NCBI GenBank assembly: GCA_036733985.1
Contig: DAIMZM010000015.1
Location: 1 to 33,459, forward strand
Direction of reading: 5' to 3'
Source: DAIMZM01 sp036733985
Lineage (GTDB): Bacteria > Bacillota > Dehalobacteriia > UBA4068
DNA: 33,459 nt
The notes below the pieces were generated by a model. The model was not told where the DNA came from. It did not search any database and was given only the letters and a program-made list of their open reading frames with translations. How positions within the stretch are numbered: position 1 is the stretch's first letter; each line of letters opens with the position of its first letter. Positions 24,478-32,597 of the stretch are shown in pieces. Position numbers and translations under genes: made by a program.

Positions 24478-24912
24478 TTAGAGGATCAGCATACCGTTTT
24501 CGTCAAATTTGAATTCCGGGCCATAGGCCACTTCCCAATAATAACCGTCCGGATCAGAAAAATAGGCGTGATAGCCGCCCCAGAACACATCCTGGGGCGT
24601 TTTTACAATTTTTGCGCCGGCTTTTTCAGCTAAATCAATGACTTGCCGGACGTCCGCTTTGCTTTTCACATTATAGGCTAGGGTAATGCCGGAGAATTCG
24701 GGGCGGATCGGCGGGGGATTGTTTTCGTCAATATCTTTCGCCAACAGCTCCAGCGGATAAAGCTCCAATTTCAGCCCGCAGGCGGTGTTGAAAAAGATCA
24801 CCGGCGGGTCATAGCCGCTTTCTTTGGTTTGAAAGCCCAATCCGTCTTTGTAAAAGCGGATCGATCTTTCCATATCCTTGACCCCTAAACAGACCACCGT
24901 TATGCTGTTCAT
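24478..24912 (-). CDS. VOC-family protein (glyoxalase/bleomycin-resistance fold)
   Basis: A 144-residue protein with two vicinal-oxygen-chelate modules. Family features are the opening VVCLGVKDMERSIRFYKDGL, the central IFFNTACGLKLELYPLE and the closing AYFSDPDGYYWEVAYGPEF, where the late glutamate normally binds metal. GGGAGG lies just upstream of the ATG. The first module begins without the usual His ligand, so the metal set may be incomplete. It is preceded by a perfect palindrome overlapping a candidate promoter and by a WYL-regulator remnant. Specific activity is unknown. Confidence 0.85.
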   Translation of the reverse strand: MNSITVVCLGVKDMERSIRFYKDGLGFQTKESGYDPPVIFFNTACGLKLELYPLELLAKDIDENNPPPIRPEFSGITLAYNVKSKADVRQVIDLAEKAGAKIVKTPQDVFWGGYHAYFSDPDGYYWEVAYGPEFKFDENGMLIL

Positions 24913-24947
24913 TTGCTGGCCTCCCTATTTGTTTTTTTGCCTGCGGC

Positions 24948-24977
24948 AATTCTAGGTATAACATACCTAACAGGACA
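24948..24977 (-). promoter_or_regulatory. Palindromic operator and candidate promoter of the VOC gene
   Basis: TAGGTAT (24953-24959) and ATACCTA (24963-24969) form a perfect 7-bp dyad with a three-base centre. On the minus strand it overlaps the spacer of a candidate promoter, TTGTCC then 18 bases then TAGAAT. A regulator bound here would block transcription of the VOC gene. Confidence 0.45.
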
Positions 24978-24990
24978 ACAGTATGTCCGG

Positions 24991-25094
24991 TTACGCCTCA
25001 CGCTGCAAAATATTTCGGCCTGTTCCCGGATTTCCGCCGCCAATTCCGGGGGGCCGATGATTTTTACTTGATCGCCGAAGCGGGGAATTTTCAT
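24991..25094 (-). pseudogene. Remnant of a WYL-domain (YafY-type) regulator
   Basis: A minus-strand reading frame starting at 25094 gives IPRFGDQVKIIGPPELAAEI followed by REQAE, which resembles the C-terminal end of WYL/YafY regulators (SFGSDVEVLEPPEL-type). The rest of the regulator is absent: the sequence upstream is open only in another frame and lacks a helix-turn-helix. A one-base shift just after REQAE gives NILQREA and a stop at 24991, a plausible original end. The remnant abuts the palindromic operator upstream of the VOC gene, the normal place for such a regulator. The similarity is short. Confidence 0.4.
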
Positions 25095-25270
25095 GGGCGC
25101 ACCCCTTTGTCCGGATCAGATAGCCGGGACCAGGGCCGCTCTGCCGCAGTTTTTCTTCATCAACCACGAAAATACCTTTTCCTGCCCGCCCGGCCCTTTG
25201 CGGCAAAGCACAGGATTTTTCAGCGGGAGGGCGAAATTATCAGGACAAAGCCGGGCAGGGGGCGAGGGGC

Positions 25271-26695
25271 ATGGACAAAGCAGGTCAGGATGGGAAAAAG
25301 AGCGGTTGGGCTGCTTTTATGGCGTTATTCCGCGCCAGGGACACGGTGAATATCCGCAATGTGCGCTTAAAGCATCTGCGGTATATGCTGATTTTCCCTT
25401 TAGCCCCTGTTTTCGCCAATATGCAGGGCGCGCTCTTCAGCGGTGCCACGCGCCTCTTCGGCCTGGACGCCATGACCCTGATGGGCAGCGCCTATTGCGT
25501 GGGGGCCGGCGTCCTCTTCGCTTTCACCCGCCTAAACAATATTGCCCAGGTTTCCCGCCTGCTGGCCCTGGCCACCCTGGCCGCCTTTATCCCCTGGCTG
25601 CTGCTGGCGGAGAGCCCTCTCAGCCTGCTGCTGGCGATCCTGTTTATGTTTGGCCTGGGTGGCTGCGCGGCCTGCGCGGCCTTTGCCTATACCTTCACCC
25701 TGAATAATACCGAGCGGCTGCTGGGGGCGGCGCTGATCTCCTTTTTCTTCTGCCTCAACCAATTGGATTCCGGCTTGTCCCTGATCGCCGGGTTTTTTGA
25801 TAAGACCTATTTAGCCGCCCTGGTAGCGGGTACCGGGATCTGCCTTTTACAGTATAAAGCCCTTGATTTTCCCCCAGAGCCGAAACGGCCCCGGGCTAAA
25901 CTGAACCCGGCTCTGAGGTTGACCCTCTATTTTTTTATCGCCCATTATTTTGTGGAGATCTTTTATACTTATTTGCCCGGCGCATCCCTGCCTAAGGCCC
26001 TGGTGGCCAACGGCGCCGCGGGCCTGGCGGCGGTATGCCTGGCAGTGGCTTTGCAGCTGGTTACGAAACGCAGCGTCTGGCATATGTGCAATCTGTTTTT
26101 CCTTGCCGAGACCTGCACTTACGCGCTGTATTTCATGGCGGAGGGCTCGGCGCTGCATGACGCCGCCCGTTTTATCCACGGTTTTGAGCAGATGGGCTAC
26201 ATCGCCGCCTATTATCTGCTGGGCTGCGTTTTCAAGAAGCAGGGGGATTTCCGTATCTTCAAGCGCTGCCTGGTGATCATCCTGCCCCTCTCCATGCTGT
26301 CCTATGTCATTCCGGGGCTGATTGCCGCCCAGAGCCCGGCCCTGCTGCCCCTGGCCGCCACCCTGACTTCGGCGGCGGTGTTTATCGTCTTCATCCTGAT
26401 GTCCCCCGCCTATTCCCGGCATTTGTTTTTTGCCGAATGGTCGGATGACTTTTCTGATATCGACATGACGGAGGCCGGGCCGGACAGGCTGGCGGGGCTG
26501 GGCCTTTCTCCCCGGGAAAAAGAAGTGATGGCCCTGCTTTTACAAGGACAGTCCAGCAAACAGATTGCGGCGGAATTGAAGATCACGGTGTACACGGCAA
26601 ATTTTCATATTAAAAATCTTTATAAAAAGCTGGGTATCACCAACCGCCCGGAACTGTTTGCCCGCTTTGGCGCTTACCTGCCTCCCCCTAAATGA
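25271..26695 (+). CDS. LuxR regulator with a 12-helix membrane domain
   Basis: A 474-residue protein. The first 385 or so residues hold about twelve hydrophobic segments in an MFS-like arrangement (for example YMLIFPLAPVFANMQGALF and LTLYFFIAHYFVEIFYTYL). The last 65 are a LuxR helix-turn-helix (LGLSPREKEVMALLLQGQSS, then TVYTANFHIKNLYKKLGITN). This architecture is known as an orphan family in some anaerobic Firmicutes and in Eggerthellaceae, where it is thought to sense small molecules at or through the membrane. The ribosome binding site is GAGGGG. Its neighbours are on the same strand but a terminator follows, so it is probably monocistronic. The target is unknown. Confidence 0.85.
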   Translation: MDKAGQDGKKSGWAAFMALFRARDTVNIRNVRLKHLRYMLIFPLAPVFANMQGALFSGATRLFGLDAMTLMGSAYCVGAGVLFAFTRLNNIAQVSRLLALATLAAFIPWLLLAESPLSLLLAILFMFGLGGCAACAAFAYTFTLNNTERLLGAALISFFFCLNQLDSGLSLIAGFFDKTYLAALVAGTGICLLQYKALDFPPEPKRPRAKLNPALRLTLYFFIAHYFVEIFYTYLPGASLPKALVANGAAGLAAVCLAVALQLVTKRSVWHMCNLFFLAETCTYALYFMAEGSALHDAARFIHGFEQMGYIAAYYLLGCVFKKQGDFRIFKRCLVIILPLSMLSYVIPGLIAAQSPALLPLAATLTSAAVFIVFILMSPAYSRHLFFAEWSDDFSDIDMTEAGPDRLAGLGLSPREKEVMALLLQGQSSKQIAAELKITVYTANFHIKNLYKKLGITNRPELFARFGAYLPPPK

Positions 26696-26704
26696 TTCCT
26701 GCCC

Positions 26705-26737
26705 AAACAGCTTTGACCAGAGTCAAAGCTGTTTTTT
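26705..26737 (+). terminator. Intrinsic terminator of the 12-helix LuxR gene
   Basis: AAACAGCTTTGAC (26705-26717) pairs perfectly with 26722-26734 around a CAGA loop, and the T run continues to 26737. It begins nine bases after the stop codon. Confidence 0.9.
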
Positions 26738-26743
26738 GGTCAC

Positions 26744-26759
26744 CTACCATGTTTGGTAG
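26744..26759. promoter_or_regulatory. Palindrome upstream of the S-layer protein gene
   Basis: CTACCATGTTTGGTAG is a perfect 6-bp dyad with a four-base centre. It lies between a weak TTGGTC (26736-26741) and TATCCA (26761-26766), a 19-base spacing, in the 138 bases ahead of the S-layer gene. It may be an operator; the promoter elements are poor matches. Confidence 0.3.
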
Positions 26760-26896
26760 CTATCCAGAATCTTCCGCCCCCGCTAAAATGGAAAGAGTAA
26801 GGCGGGGCGGGGAGTCCCCCTTTGCGCCGGGCCCGGCAGGGCTTGGCTTCAGAACTGGAAGGGCCGATCCAATAAAAATAAATAGGGGGGATTTTG

Positions 26897-28243
26897 ATGA
26901 AACAAAGAGCAGTGAAAAGTATCGCCTTGCTGCTGATCCTGACGCTGATCCTGATGCTGGGCCTGGCCACCGCAACCCTGGCGGAGCCGGCCGCGCCCAC
27001 CGAGTTAAAGGCAACGGTTACGGATGGGGGCAGCGTGGAACTGAGCTGGAAGTACAGTGCCGCCGATGCGTACGCGTTCAGGCTTTACAAAAAGCTGGAC
27101 ACAGACGCTGATTGGATAGACGACGCCATTGTCGTCAGTTCCGGCGTCACAACTTATACGGATACGGCGGTCGGCATCGGCAAGACTTACAACTATAAGG
27201 TGACGGCGGTCACCGTGACTGCCAGCGGTTTTCCGCCCCTGCCCGTTTTCTATGAATCCCCGGATTCCAATACTGTTTCCGTGTTTATTCCCCTAAAGGT
27301 CATCCAGCCCAAAATACCGGCGCTGCCTAAGCCCGCCGCCCCCGCTGCGCCGGCCAATCTCAGCCTGCCCCCGGCCTATGAGGCCCAGCCGGACAGCGTC
27401 AGCCTGGTCTGGTCGGATAAAGCCACGGATGAGGACGGCTTCGTGATCGAGCGTCTGATGGTCGGCGCGCCTTTCCCCCTTAATTTTTGGCTCACCTTAG
27501 ATGAGGTGGCCGCGGATGAGGAAAACTACGACGACAGCGGGGTCCTGGCCGGCACCTCTTATCAGTACCGGGTCAAGGCCTATAAGGATCATGCGCTGTG
27601 GGGCCGGATCTTTTCCGCAGACAGTAATGTGCTGACCGTGACCACGGCCAAGGAGGAGGAGACAACCCAGCCGCCGGAGACGCCGGAGACCGGCGAGCCC
27701 CCGGCCAGTTATCCCGGGGCCAGTTCCTGGGCGATAGCGGAGATCGACGCGGCGGTGAAGGCCGGGCTGACCACCCCGGATATCCTCAGCCATTTCCAGA
27801 ACAGCATTACCCGTGAGGAATTCTGCGAGGTGGCGGTCAAGCTCTATCAGGCGCTGTCCGGGCAAACCGCCCTGCCCATCGATCCCAACCCCTTTAACGA
27901 TACCGCCAACGCCGAGATCCTGAAAGCCTATAACCTGGGCATTGTCCAGGGCTTGGGCCAGGGCAAATTCGGGCCCAACAATAACATCACCCGCCAGGAG
28001 ATCTGCCTGATGCTGCAGCGGGCGCTGAAAGCGGTGACGCCGGGCGCGGATTATTCCGCCCCGGGCGTGGCGCCCTTTGCCGATGAAGCCGCCATTGCCC
28101 CCTGGGCCATTGACGCGGTACGCTATATGAACAAGGAAGGGATCATGAAGGGCCTGGGCGAGGGCAAAATCGGCCCCCTGAACAACACCACCCGGGAACA
28201 TGCGATCCTCCTGATCTACCGCACCTATGAGGCGAATAAATAA
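26897..28243 (+). CDS. S-layer homology protein with two fibronectin type III domains
   Basis: An exported cell-surface protein of 448 residues. The signal peptide ends after TATLA (about residue 30). Two fibronectin type III domains follow (about 32-135 with TELKATVTDGGSVELSWKY, and about 150-255 with QYRVKAYKDHALWG), then a Pro/Glu/Thr linker and three S-layer homology repeats (about 275-448; each has a W or F start and a TREEF/TRQEI/TREHA helix, with GLGQGKFGPNNNITR and GLGEGKIGPLNNTTR showing the repeat). It should anchor to pyruvylated secondary cell-wall polymer. The start is ATG 26897 after AGGGGGG. It is likely structural or an adhesin; the ligand is unknown. Confidence 0.87.
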   Translation: MKQRAVKSIALLLILTLILMLGLATATLAEPAAPTELKATVTDGGSVELSWKYSAADAYAFRLYKKLDTDADWIDDAIVVSSGVTTYTDTAVGIGKTYNYKVTAVTVTASGFPPLPVFYESPDSNTVSVFIPLKVIQPKIPALPKPAAPAAPANLSLPPAYEAQPDSVSLVWSDKATDEDGFVIERLMVGAPFPLNFWLTLDEVAADEENYDDSGVLAGTSYQYRVKAYKDHALWGRIFSADSNVLTVTTAKEEETTQPPETPETGEPPASYPGASSWAIAEIDAAVKAGLTTPDILSHFQNSITREEFCEVAVKLYQALSGQTALPIDPNPFNDTANAEILKAYNLGIVQGLGQGKFGPNNNITRQEICLMLQRALKAVTPGADYSAPGVAPFADEAAIAPWAIDAVRYMNKEGIMKGLGEGKIGPLNNTTREHAILLIYRTYEANK

Positions 28244-28275
28244 GCTTATTCCCCCATAATTGGAGCACTCCCATT

Positions 28276-28314
28276 GAAACCAGGCAGCCTTGATTTTCAA
28301 GGCTGCCTGGTTTC
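28276..28314 (+). terminator. Perfect 18-bp hairpin after the S-layer gene
   Basis: GAAACCAGGCAGCCTTGA (28276-28293) is fully complementary to 28297-28314 with a three-base loop. The T tract is short, but the stem is the longest perfect one in the window and it lies 32 bases after the stop. Confidence 0.75.
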
Positions 28315-28419
28315 ATTAAAAGCATAAATACGCGCAAAATAAAAGGGGAAACCAGCGTCCGGCTAGAATAAGTCTGAGTCATAGCTGTTGGCGGGAGCTA
28401 GGCAAGGGGAGGTTATGCG

Positions 28420-29349
28420 ATGCGGATGTACACAATCGGCGAATTGGCCGGCATTTCCGATATCTCTGCCACAACTTTACGTTTTTATGATCAGGAGGGG
28501 CTGCTGCAGCCGGAGATCCGCAATGCCGCCAACGGTTACCGCTATTATTCGGAAAAGCAGCTTTTATTGCTGACCCTGCTTAAGGAATTAAAAACCTTTG
28601 GCTTCACCTTGGAAGAGATTAAAAATGTCATCAATAAACAGGATCAGGATTACCTGACCAAGACCTTGTGCACCAAGATCCACCAGATGGAAAAAGAGAT
28701 GGAGAAGCTGAATCACCAGCTCCAGTCCACCAAATTCACTTATCAGCGTTTGCTGGAAGGCAGCGATATGCTGAGCAGCCTGCCCTGCGCTTCCAATACC
28801 GAAGAAGACGCCCGGGAAGGCCAAATGTACCCGGTGGAGGTTTGCGTCCTGCCGGAGGCCTGGGTGCTGGCCACCCGGGACCGCAACACGCTTAATGTCA
28901 ACGTGCTGTTCCTGGAACGCTGTCTGGAACTGCAAAAGCTCAGCGAGCAATATGGTTTTTACCATGCCGGCCCGCTGATGGGTATTTTCCACGACGGCTA
29001 TGCCTCCCAATTTACCACGGAATACGGGGATTTTGAGCTTTGCCTGCCGGTGCTGCCCCCTAAGGGGGAGCTGGATTGCCCGGAGTTGAAATTATTACCC
29101 GGCCGGCTCTGCGTGGGCACCGTCCATGTGGGCCATTATAAATTCTCTTACCGGGCTTATCTGATTTTATTGGAATGGATCGAAAACAGCGCCTACCGCA
29201 TCACCGGCCCGCCCATGGAATGCTATTTGCTGGACCCCTGCAATACCATTAACCCCAATCACTATATCACCCGCATCCTCTTTCCCATTGAGCTGAAAGA
29301 CAGCCCCCAGCCGCCAACCGGGCCGACTGCCGGTGGGGAAACCGGCTGA
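28420..29349 (+). CDS. MerR-family regulator with GyrI-like effector domain
   Basis: A 309-residue activator of the BmrR type. The N-terminal MerR winged helix is MYTIGELAGISDISATTLRF with FYDQEGLL and NGYRYYSEKQLLLL. A coiled-coil dimer helix (about 80-120) follows, and then a C-terminal effector-binding domain (about 140-300, GyrI-like, with HAGPLMGIFHDGY and a late RILFPIEL strand). Such proteins bind hydrophobic or cationic effectors and twist a promoter with a 19-bp spacer. Exactly such a promoter lies 126 bases downstream, before the glycine-dehydrogenase-like pair. GGGGAGG is ten bases from the ATG. Confidence 0.87.
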   Translation: MRMYTIGELAGISDISATTLRFYDQEGLLQPEIRNAANGYRYYSEKQLLLLTLLKELKTFGFTLEEIKNVINKQDQDYLTKTLCTKIHQMEKEMEKLNHQLQSTKFTYQRLLEGSDMLSSLPCASNTEEDAREGQMYPVEVCVLPEAWVLATRDRNTLNVNVLFLERCLELQKLSEQYGFYHAGPLMGIFHDGYASQFTTEYGDFELCLPVLPPKGELDCPELKLLPGRLCVGTVHVGHYKFSYRAYLILLEWIENSAYRITGPPMECYLLDPCNTINPNHYITRILFPIELKDSPQPPTGPTAGGETG

Positions 29350-29429
29350 CCTAAACTTGACTCTAAGGTTGTCCTTAAACCGTCCCCCATTGACTTTGGG
29401 AGAAACTCCAGCATCAGCGAAGCATAAGA

Positions 29430-29467
29430 TTAACGCCAGCGTAAGATCGCCTGGCGTAATTTTTTTT
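29430..29467 (+). terminator. Intrinsic terminator after the MerR gene
   Basis: ACGCCAG (29433-29439) pairs with CTGGCGT (29451-29457), and the stem can be extended by TTA/TAA with one bulge. A run of eight T follows. It separates the merR transcript from the operon behind it, which therefore needs its own promoter. Confidence 0.75.
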
Positions 29468-29474
29468 CTGGCTA

Positions 29475-29505
29475 TTGACCTTCCAGTAACTTGATGGTCT
29501 ACCAT
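29475..29505 (+). promoter_or_regulatory. MerR-type promoter with 19-bp spacer and operator dyad
   Basis: TTGACC (29475-29480) and TACCAT (29500-29505) are 19 bases apart, the overlong spacing that needs a MerR activator. The half-sites GACCTTCCAGT (29477-29487) and ACTTGATGGTC (29489-29499) form a dyad matching at 9 of 11 positions around one central base, filling the spacer. The promoter lies between merR and the gcvPA-like gene, whose GTG is at 29556. Confidence 0.7.
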
Positions 29506-29555
29506 TATTCAGTGAGATGATGGTATCATCCAAATATTATAAAGGAGGGGAACTT

Positions 29556-30962
29556 GTGAGCGGTAAAACAGTGCATCCCTATATTCCCAACTCAGTGCCG
29601 GAGATCCAGCGGGAGATGCTGGATTATGTAGGCGCTAAGGATGTGATGGATCTGTATGAAGAGGTGCCGGAAGCCCTGAGGCTGCAGGGCCCGCTGAACC
29701 TGCCGCCGCCGATCCGGGACGAGCTGGGTATCAAGCGCCATGTGGAACGGCTCTTGGCCAAGAACGCCAATTGCCGTGTATACGACAATTTTATGGGCGC
29801 GGGCTGCGCCGACCATTATGTGCCGGCGGTTTGCGACGAGATCACCGGCCGGGGCGAGCTGCTGACCTGCTACGGGGCGGAAACCTGGGCGGATCACGGC
29901 AAATACCAGATTTTCTTCGAATACCAGAGCATGATGGCGGAATTGCTGGAAATGGATTTCCTCACAGTACCCTGTCACTGCGGCGGCCAGGCCGTGGCCT
30001 CCGGCCTCTGTATGGCCAACCGCATCACCGGCCGGAAAAAGGTGCTGCTGCCCAAATCCATGAACCCCCAGAACCTGTCCCTGGCCCGTAATTATTGCGC
30101 TTCCGTCAATCCGGATCAGGGGCTGATTTTCGAACTGGTGGACTATGACCCGCAAACCGGCCAGCTGGATTTGGCTGATCTGCAGGCCAAGATCGGCCCG
30201 GATGTGGCGGCGGTGCTGATCGAGAACCCCAACTACCTGGGGGTGATCGAAGGTCAAGCCGCGGAGGTGGGCCGGATTGCCAAAGCCGCCGGCGCGGAAT
30301 ATCTGGTTTACGCCGACCCCATCAGTTTAGGCGTGCTGGAAGCCCCGGCCAAATACGGCGCTACCATTGCCGTAGGGGATATCCATAGCGTGGGCCTGCA
30401 TTTGCAGTGCGGCGGCGCTCAGGCCGGCTATATCGCCAGCCTGGACGAGATGAAGTATATCCAGGAATTCAAGGAGCTGGTGGACGGCGCGTCTCCCACC
30501 ACCGTGCCGGGGGAAATCGCTTATTGCATCGTGCTGATCGAGCGCACCCATTATGCCCTGCGGGAGAAGGGCAAGGAATTCACCGGCACCCAGAACAATC
30601 TCTGGATGGCTCCGGTGGCTACCTATCTGGCCTTGATGGGGCCGGAAGGGCTGAAGGAAGTGGGCAATACCATCATGACCAACGCCCTCTACGCGGCGAA
30701 AAAGCTTTCCGCCATCCCCGGGGTACGCCTAAGCTTTGATTCCCCCTGCTTCAAGGAGTTCACCCTGAATTTTGACCAGACCGGCAAAACCGTGGCGGAA
30801 ATCAATAAATCCCTGCTGGCGAACAAAATCTTCGGCGGCGTGGATCTCTCCGGTGATTTTCCGGAGCTGGGGCAGAGCGCCCTCTACTGCGTTACCGAAG
30901 TTCATGACAAAGCCAGCATTGACCGCTTAGCCGATTATCTGGCAGCCGCGGTCCGCGCTTAA
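29556..30962 (+). CDS. gcvPA: Glycine-dehydrogenase-like PLP protein, subunit 1 (divergent GcvPA)
   Basis: A 468-residue relative of the P-protein N-terminal half. Shared features are HPYIPNSVPEIQREMLDYVG, FMGAGCADHYVPA and IFFEYQSMMAELLEMD. Motifs nearly constant in real glycine decarboxylases are altered: the TPYQxEISQG stretch reads TCYGAETWADHGKYQ, and the YDGATA stretch reads CHCGGQA. The substrate is therefore probably not free glycine. GTG at 29556 is chosen because AGGAGGGG lies seven bases upstream; an ATG at 29517 has no such site. Subunit 2 follows directly, and the operon has its own MerR-type promoter. No gcvH, gcvT or lipoamide dehydrogenase gene is in view. Confidence 0.85.
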   Translation: MSGKTVHPYIPNSVPEIQREMLDYVGAKDVMDLYEEVPEALRLQGPLNLPPPIRDELGIKRHVERLLAKNANCRVYDNFMGAGCADHYVPAVCDEITGRGELLTCYGAETWADHGKYQIFFEYQSMMAELLEMDFLTVPCHCGGQAVASGLCMANRITGRKKVLLPKSMNPQNLSLARNYCASVNPDQGLIFELVDYDPQTGQLDLADLQAKIGPDVAAVLIENPNYLGVIEGQAAEVGRIAKAAGAEYLVYADPISLGVLEAPAKYGATIAVGDIHSVGLHLQCGGAQAGYIASLDEMKYIQEFKELVDGASPTTVPGEIAYCIVLIERTHYALREKGKEFTGTQNNLWMAPVATYLALMGPEGLKEVGNTIMTNALYAAKKLSAIPGVRLSFDSPCFKEFTLNFDQTGKTVAEINKSLLANKIFGGVDLSGDFPELGQSALYCVTEVHDKASIDRLADYLAAAVRA

Positions 30963-30979
30963 GACAGGGAGGGATGAAA

Positions 30980-32554
30980 GTGCGTCGAGATTATAACACC
31001 TATTTGCGGCAATTTCATGAGGCCAAATGGGACGAAGAGCTGATTTTTGACCTTAGCGTCCCTGGCCAGCGGGGTATTCTAGTGCCTCAGCCGGATCCGG
31101 AGATCCTTGCGGAAGTGGGGGAAGGCCTGGCCCAAATCCCCGAAGCCATGCGGCGGCAAACCCCGCCGGCCCTGCCGGAAGTGAGCCAGGTGCGGGTGAA
31201 CCGCCATTACCTCCGGCTGACCCAGGAAATCATGGGCATGGACATGACGCCGGATATTTCCCAGGGCACCTGCACCATGAAGTACAGCCCCAAGGTTCAG
31301 GAGCATTTGGTGGCCGGCAACAGTAATCTGGTGGATGTGCACCCGCTGCAGGACCCGGAAACTATCCAGGGCATCCTGGAAATCTATAAGAAAACCGAGG
31401 AGATGGTGGGGGAAATTTCCGGCATGGACGCTTTCGATTTTTCCGCCGGCGGCGGCGCGGCAGCCTGCTTTATGGGGGCCAGCGTGGTGCGGGCCTATCA
31501 CCAGTCCCGGGACGATTATGAGCGGGATGAGATCATCACCACCATCTTTTCCCATCCCTGCGACGCCGGGGCCCCGGCCACCGCCGGCTATAAGGTGATT
31601 ACCCTGATGCCGGACGAAAACGGCATCCCTTCCCTGGAAGCCTTGAAGGCGGCTTTGTCCCCCCGCACCGCGGCCATTTTCGTCACCAATCCGGAGGATA
31701 CGGGCATCTTTAATCCCCGGATCAAGGAATATGTGGACGCGGCCCATGCCGTGGGCGCGCTGGCTTATTACGATCAGGCCAATGTCAACGGCATCATGGG
31801 CATCACCAGGGCCAGGGAATGCGGCTTCGACCTGATCCATTACAACCTGCACAAGACCTTTTCCTCCCCCCATGGCGGCATGGGCCCGGGCTGCGGCGCC
31901 TTGGGTGTCCGCGGTTTCCTGGAACCCTTCCTGCCCGTCCCCCGGGTAGCCTATAACGGCCGGGACTATTATCTGGACTACGACCGGCCGGAGAGCATCG
32001 GCAAGATCCGGCAATTCCTGGGCAATATCCATGTGGTGGTGCGGGCTTATATGTGGATCATGCAGCTGGGCGCGGAAGGCGTGAAGGAAGCGGCGGTCTG
32101 CTCGGTACTGAACAACCAGTATCTGATGAAGAAGATCAGCCAGATCAAGGGTGTGGAGATCATGTACGCCCCAGGCAAGCGCCGCCTGGAACAGTGCCGC
32201 TATAGCTGGGGCCCCTTATACGCGGATACCGGCTTCCGCTCCATCGATGTGAGCAAGCGCCTGGTGGACTTTGGCTACGAGCATTTCTGGATGTCCCATC
32301 ATCCCTGGATCGTGCCGGAGCCCATGACCCTGGAACCCACCGAATCCAACAGCAAGGATGATCTGGACGAGTATGTGACCGCCCTGACAGAAGTGTCCCG
32401 GGAATGCTATGAAGAGCCGGAGCTGATCAGAAACGCGCCCCATAACATGGCCATCCACGACGGGCTCTATGAGGAAATCAACGACTTTGACAAAATCGCC
32501 GTCACCTGGCGGCAATTGCAGAAGCGCCGCCAGGCCGGCACGGTAGAGGTGTAA
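30980..32554 (+). CDS. gcvPB: Glycine-dehydrogenase-like PLP protein, subunit 2 (divergent GcvPB)
   Basis: A 524-residue relative of the P-protein C-terminal half. The PLP lysine is in HYNLHKTFSSPHGG (Lys294 counted from the upstream ATG), and the cofactor pocket also shows YYDQANVNGIMG. GTCTMKYSPK and HPLQDPETIQG follow the family. The stretches usually reading LQPAAGAHGE and SAHGTNPASA are changed to FSAGGGAAACF and SHPCDAGAPATAG, matching the divergence of subunit 1. An ATG at 30974 abuts GGAGGG with no spacer; GTG at 30980 has six bases and is preferred. It presumably forms a heterotetramer with subunit 1. The reaction is unproven. Confidence 0.85.
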   Translation: MRRDYNTYLRQFHEAKWDEELIFDLSVPGQRGILVPQPDPEILAEVGEGLAQIPEAMRRQTPPALPEVSQVRVNRHYLRLTQEIMGMDMTPDISQGTCTMKYSPKVQEHLVAGNSNLVDVHPLQDPETIQGILEIYKKTEEMVGEISGMDAFDFSAGGGAAACFMGASVVRAYHQSRDDYERDEIITTIFSHPCDAGAPATAGYKVITLMPDENGIPSLEALKAALSPRTAAIFVTNPEDTGIFNPRIKEYVDAAHAVGALAYYDQANVNGIMGITRARECGFDLIHYNLHKTFSSPHGGMGPGCGALGVRGFLEPFLPVPRVAYNGRDYYLDYDRPESIGKIRQFLGNIHVVVRAYMWIMQLGAEGVKEAAVCSVLNNQYLMKKISQIKGVEIMYAPGKRRLEQCRYSWGPLYADTGFRSIDVSKRLVDFGYEHFWMSHHPWIVPEPMTLEPTESNSKDDLDEYVTALTEVSRECYEEPELIRNAPHNMAIHDGLYEEINDFDKIAVTWRQLQKRRQAGTVEV

Positions 32555-32597
32555 CACCGGAGGCATCTAACACCATCCGCGTAGAAAAGGAGGAAAT

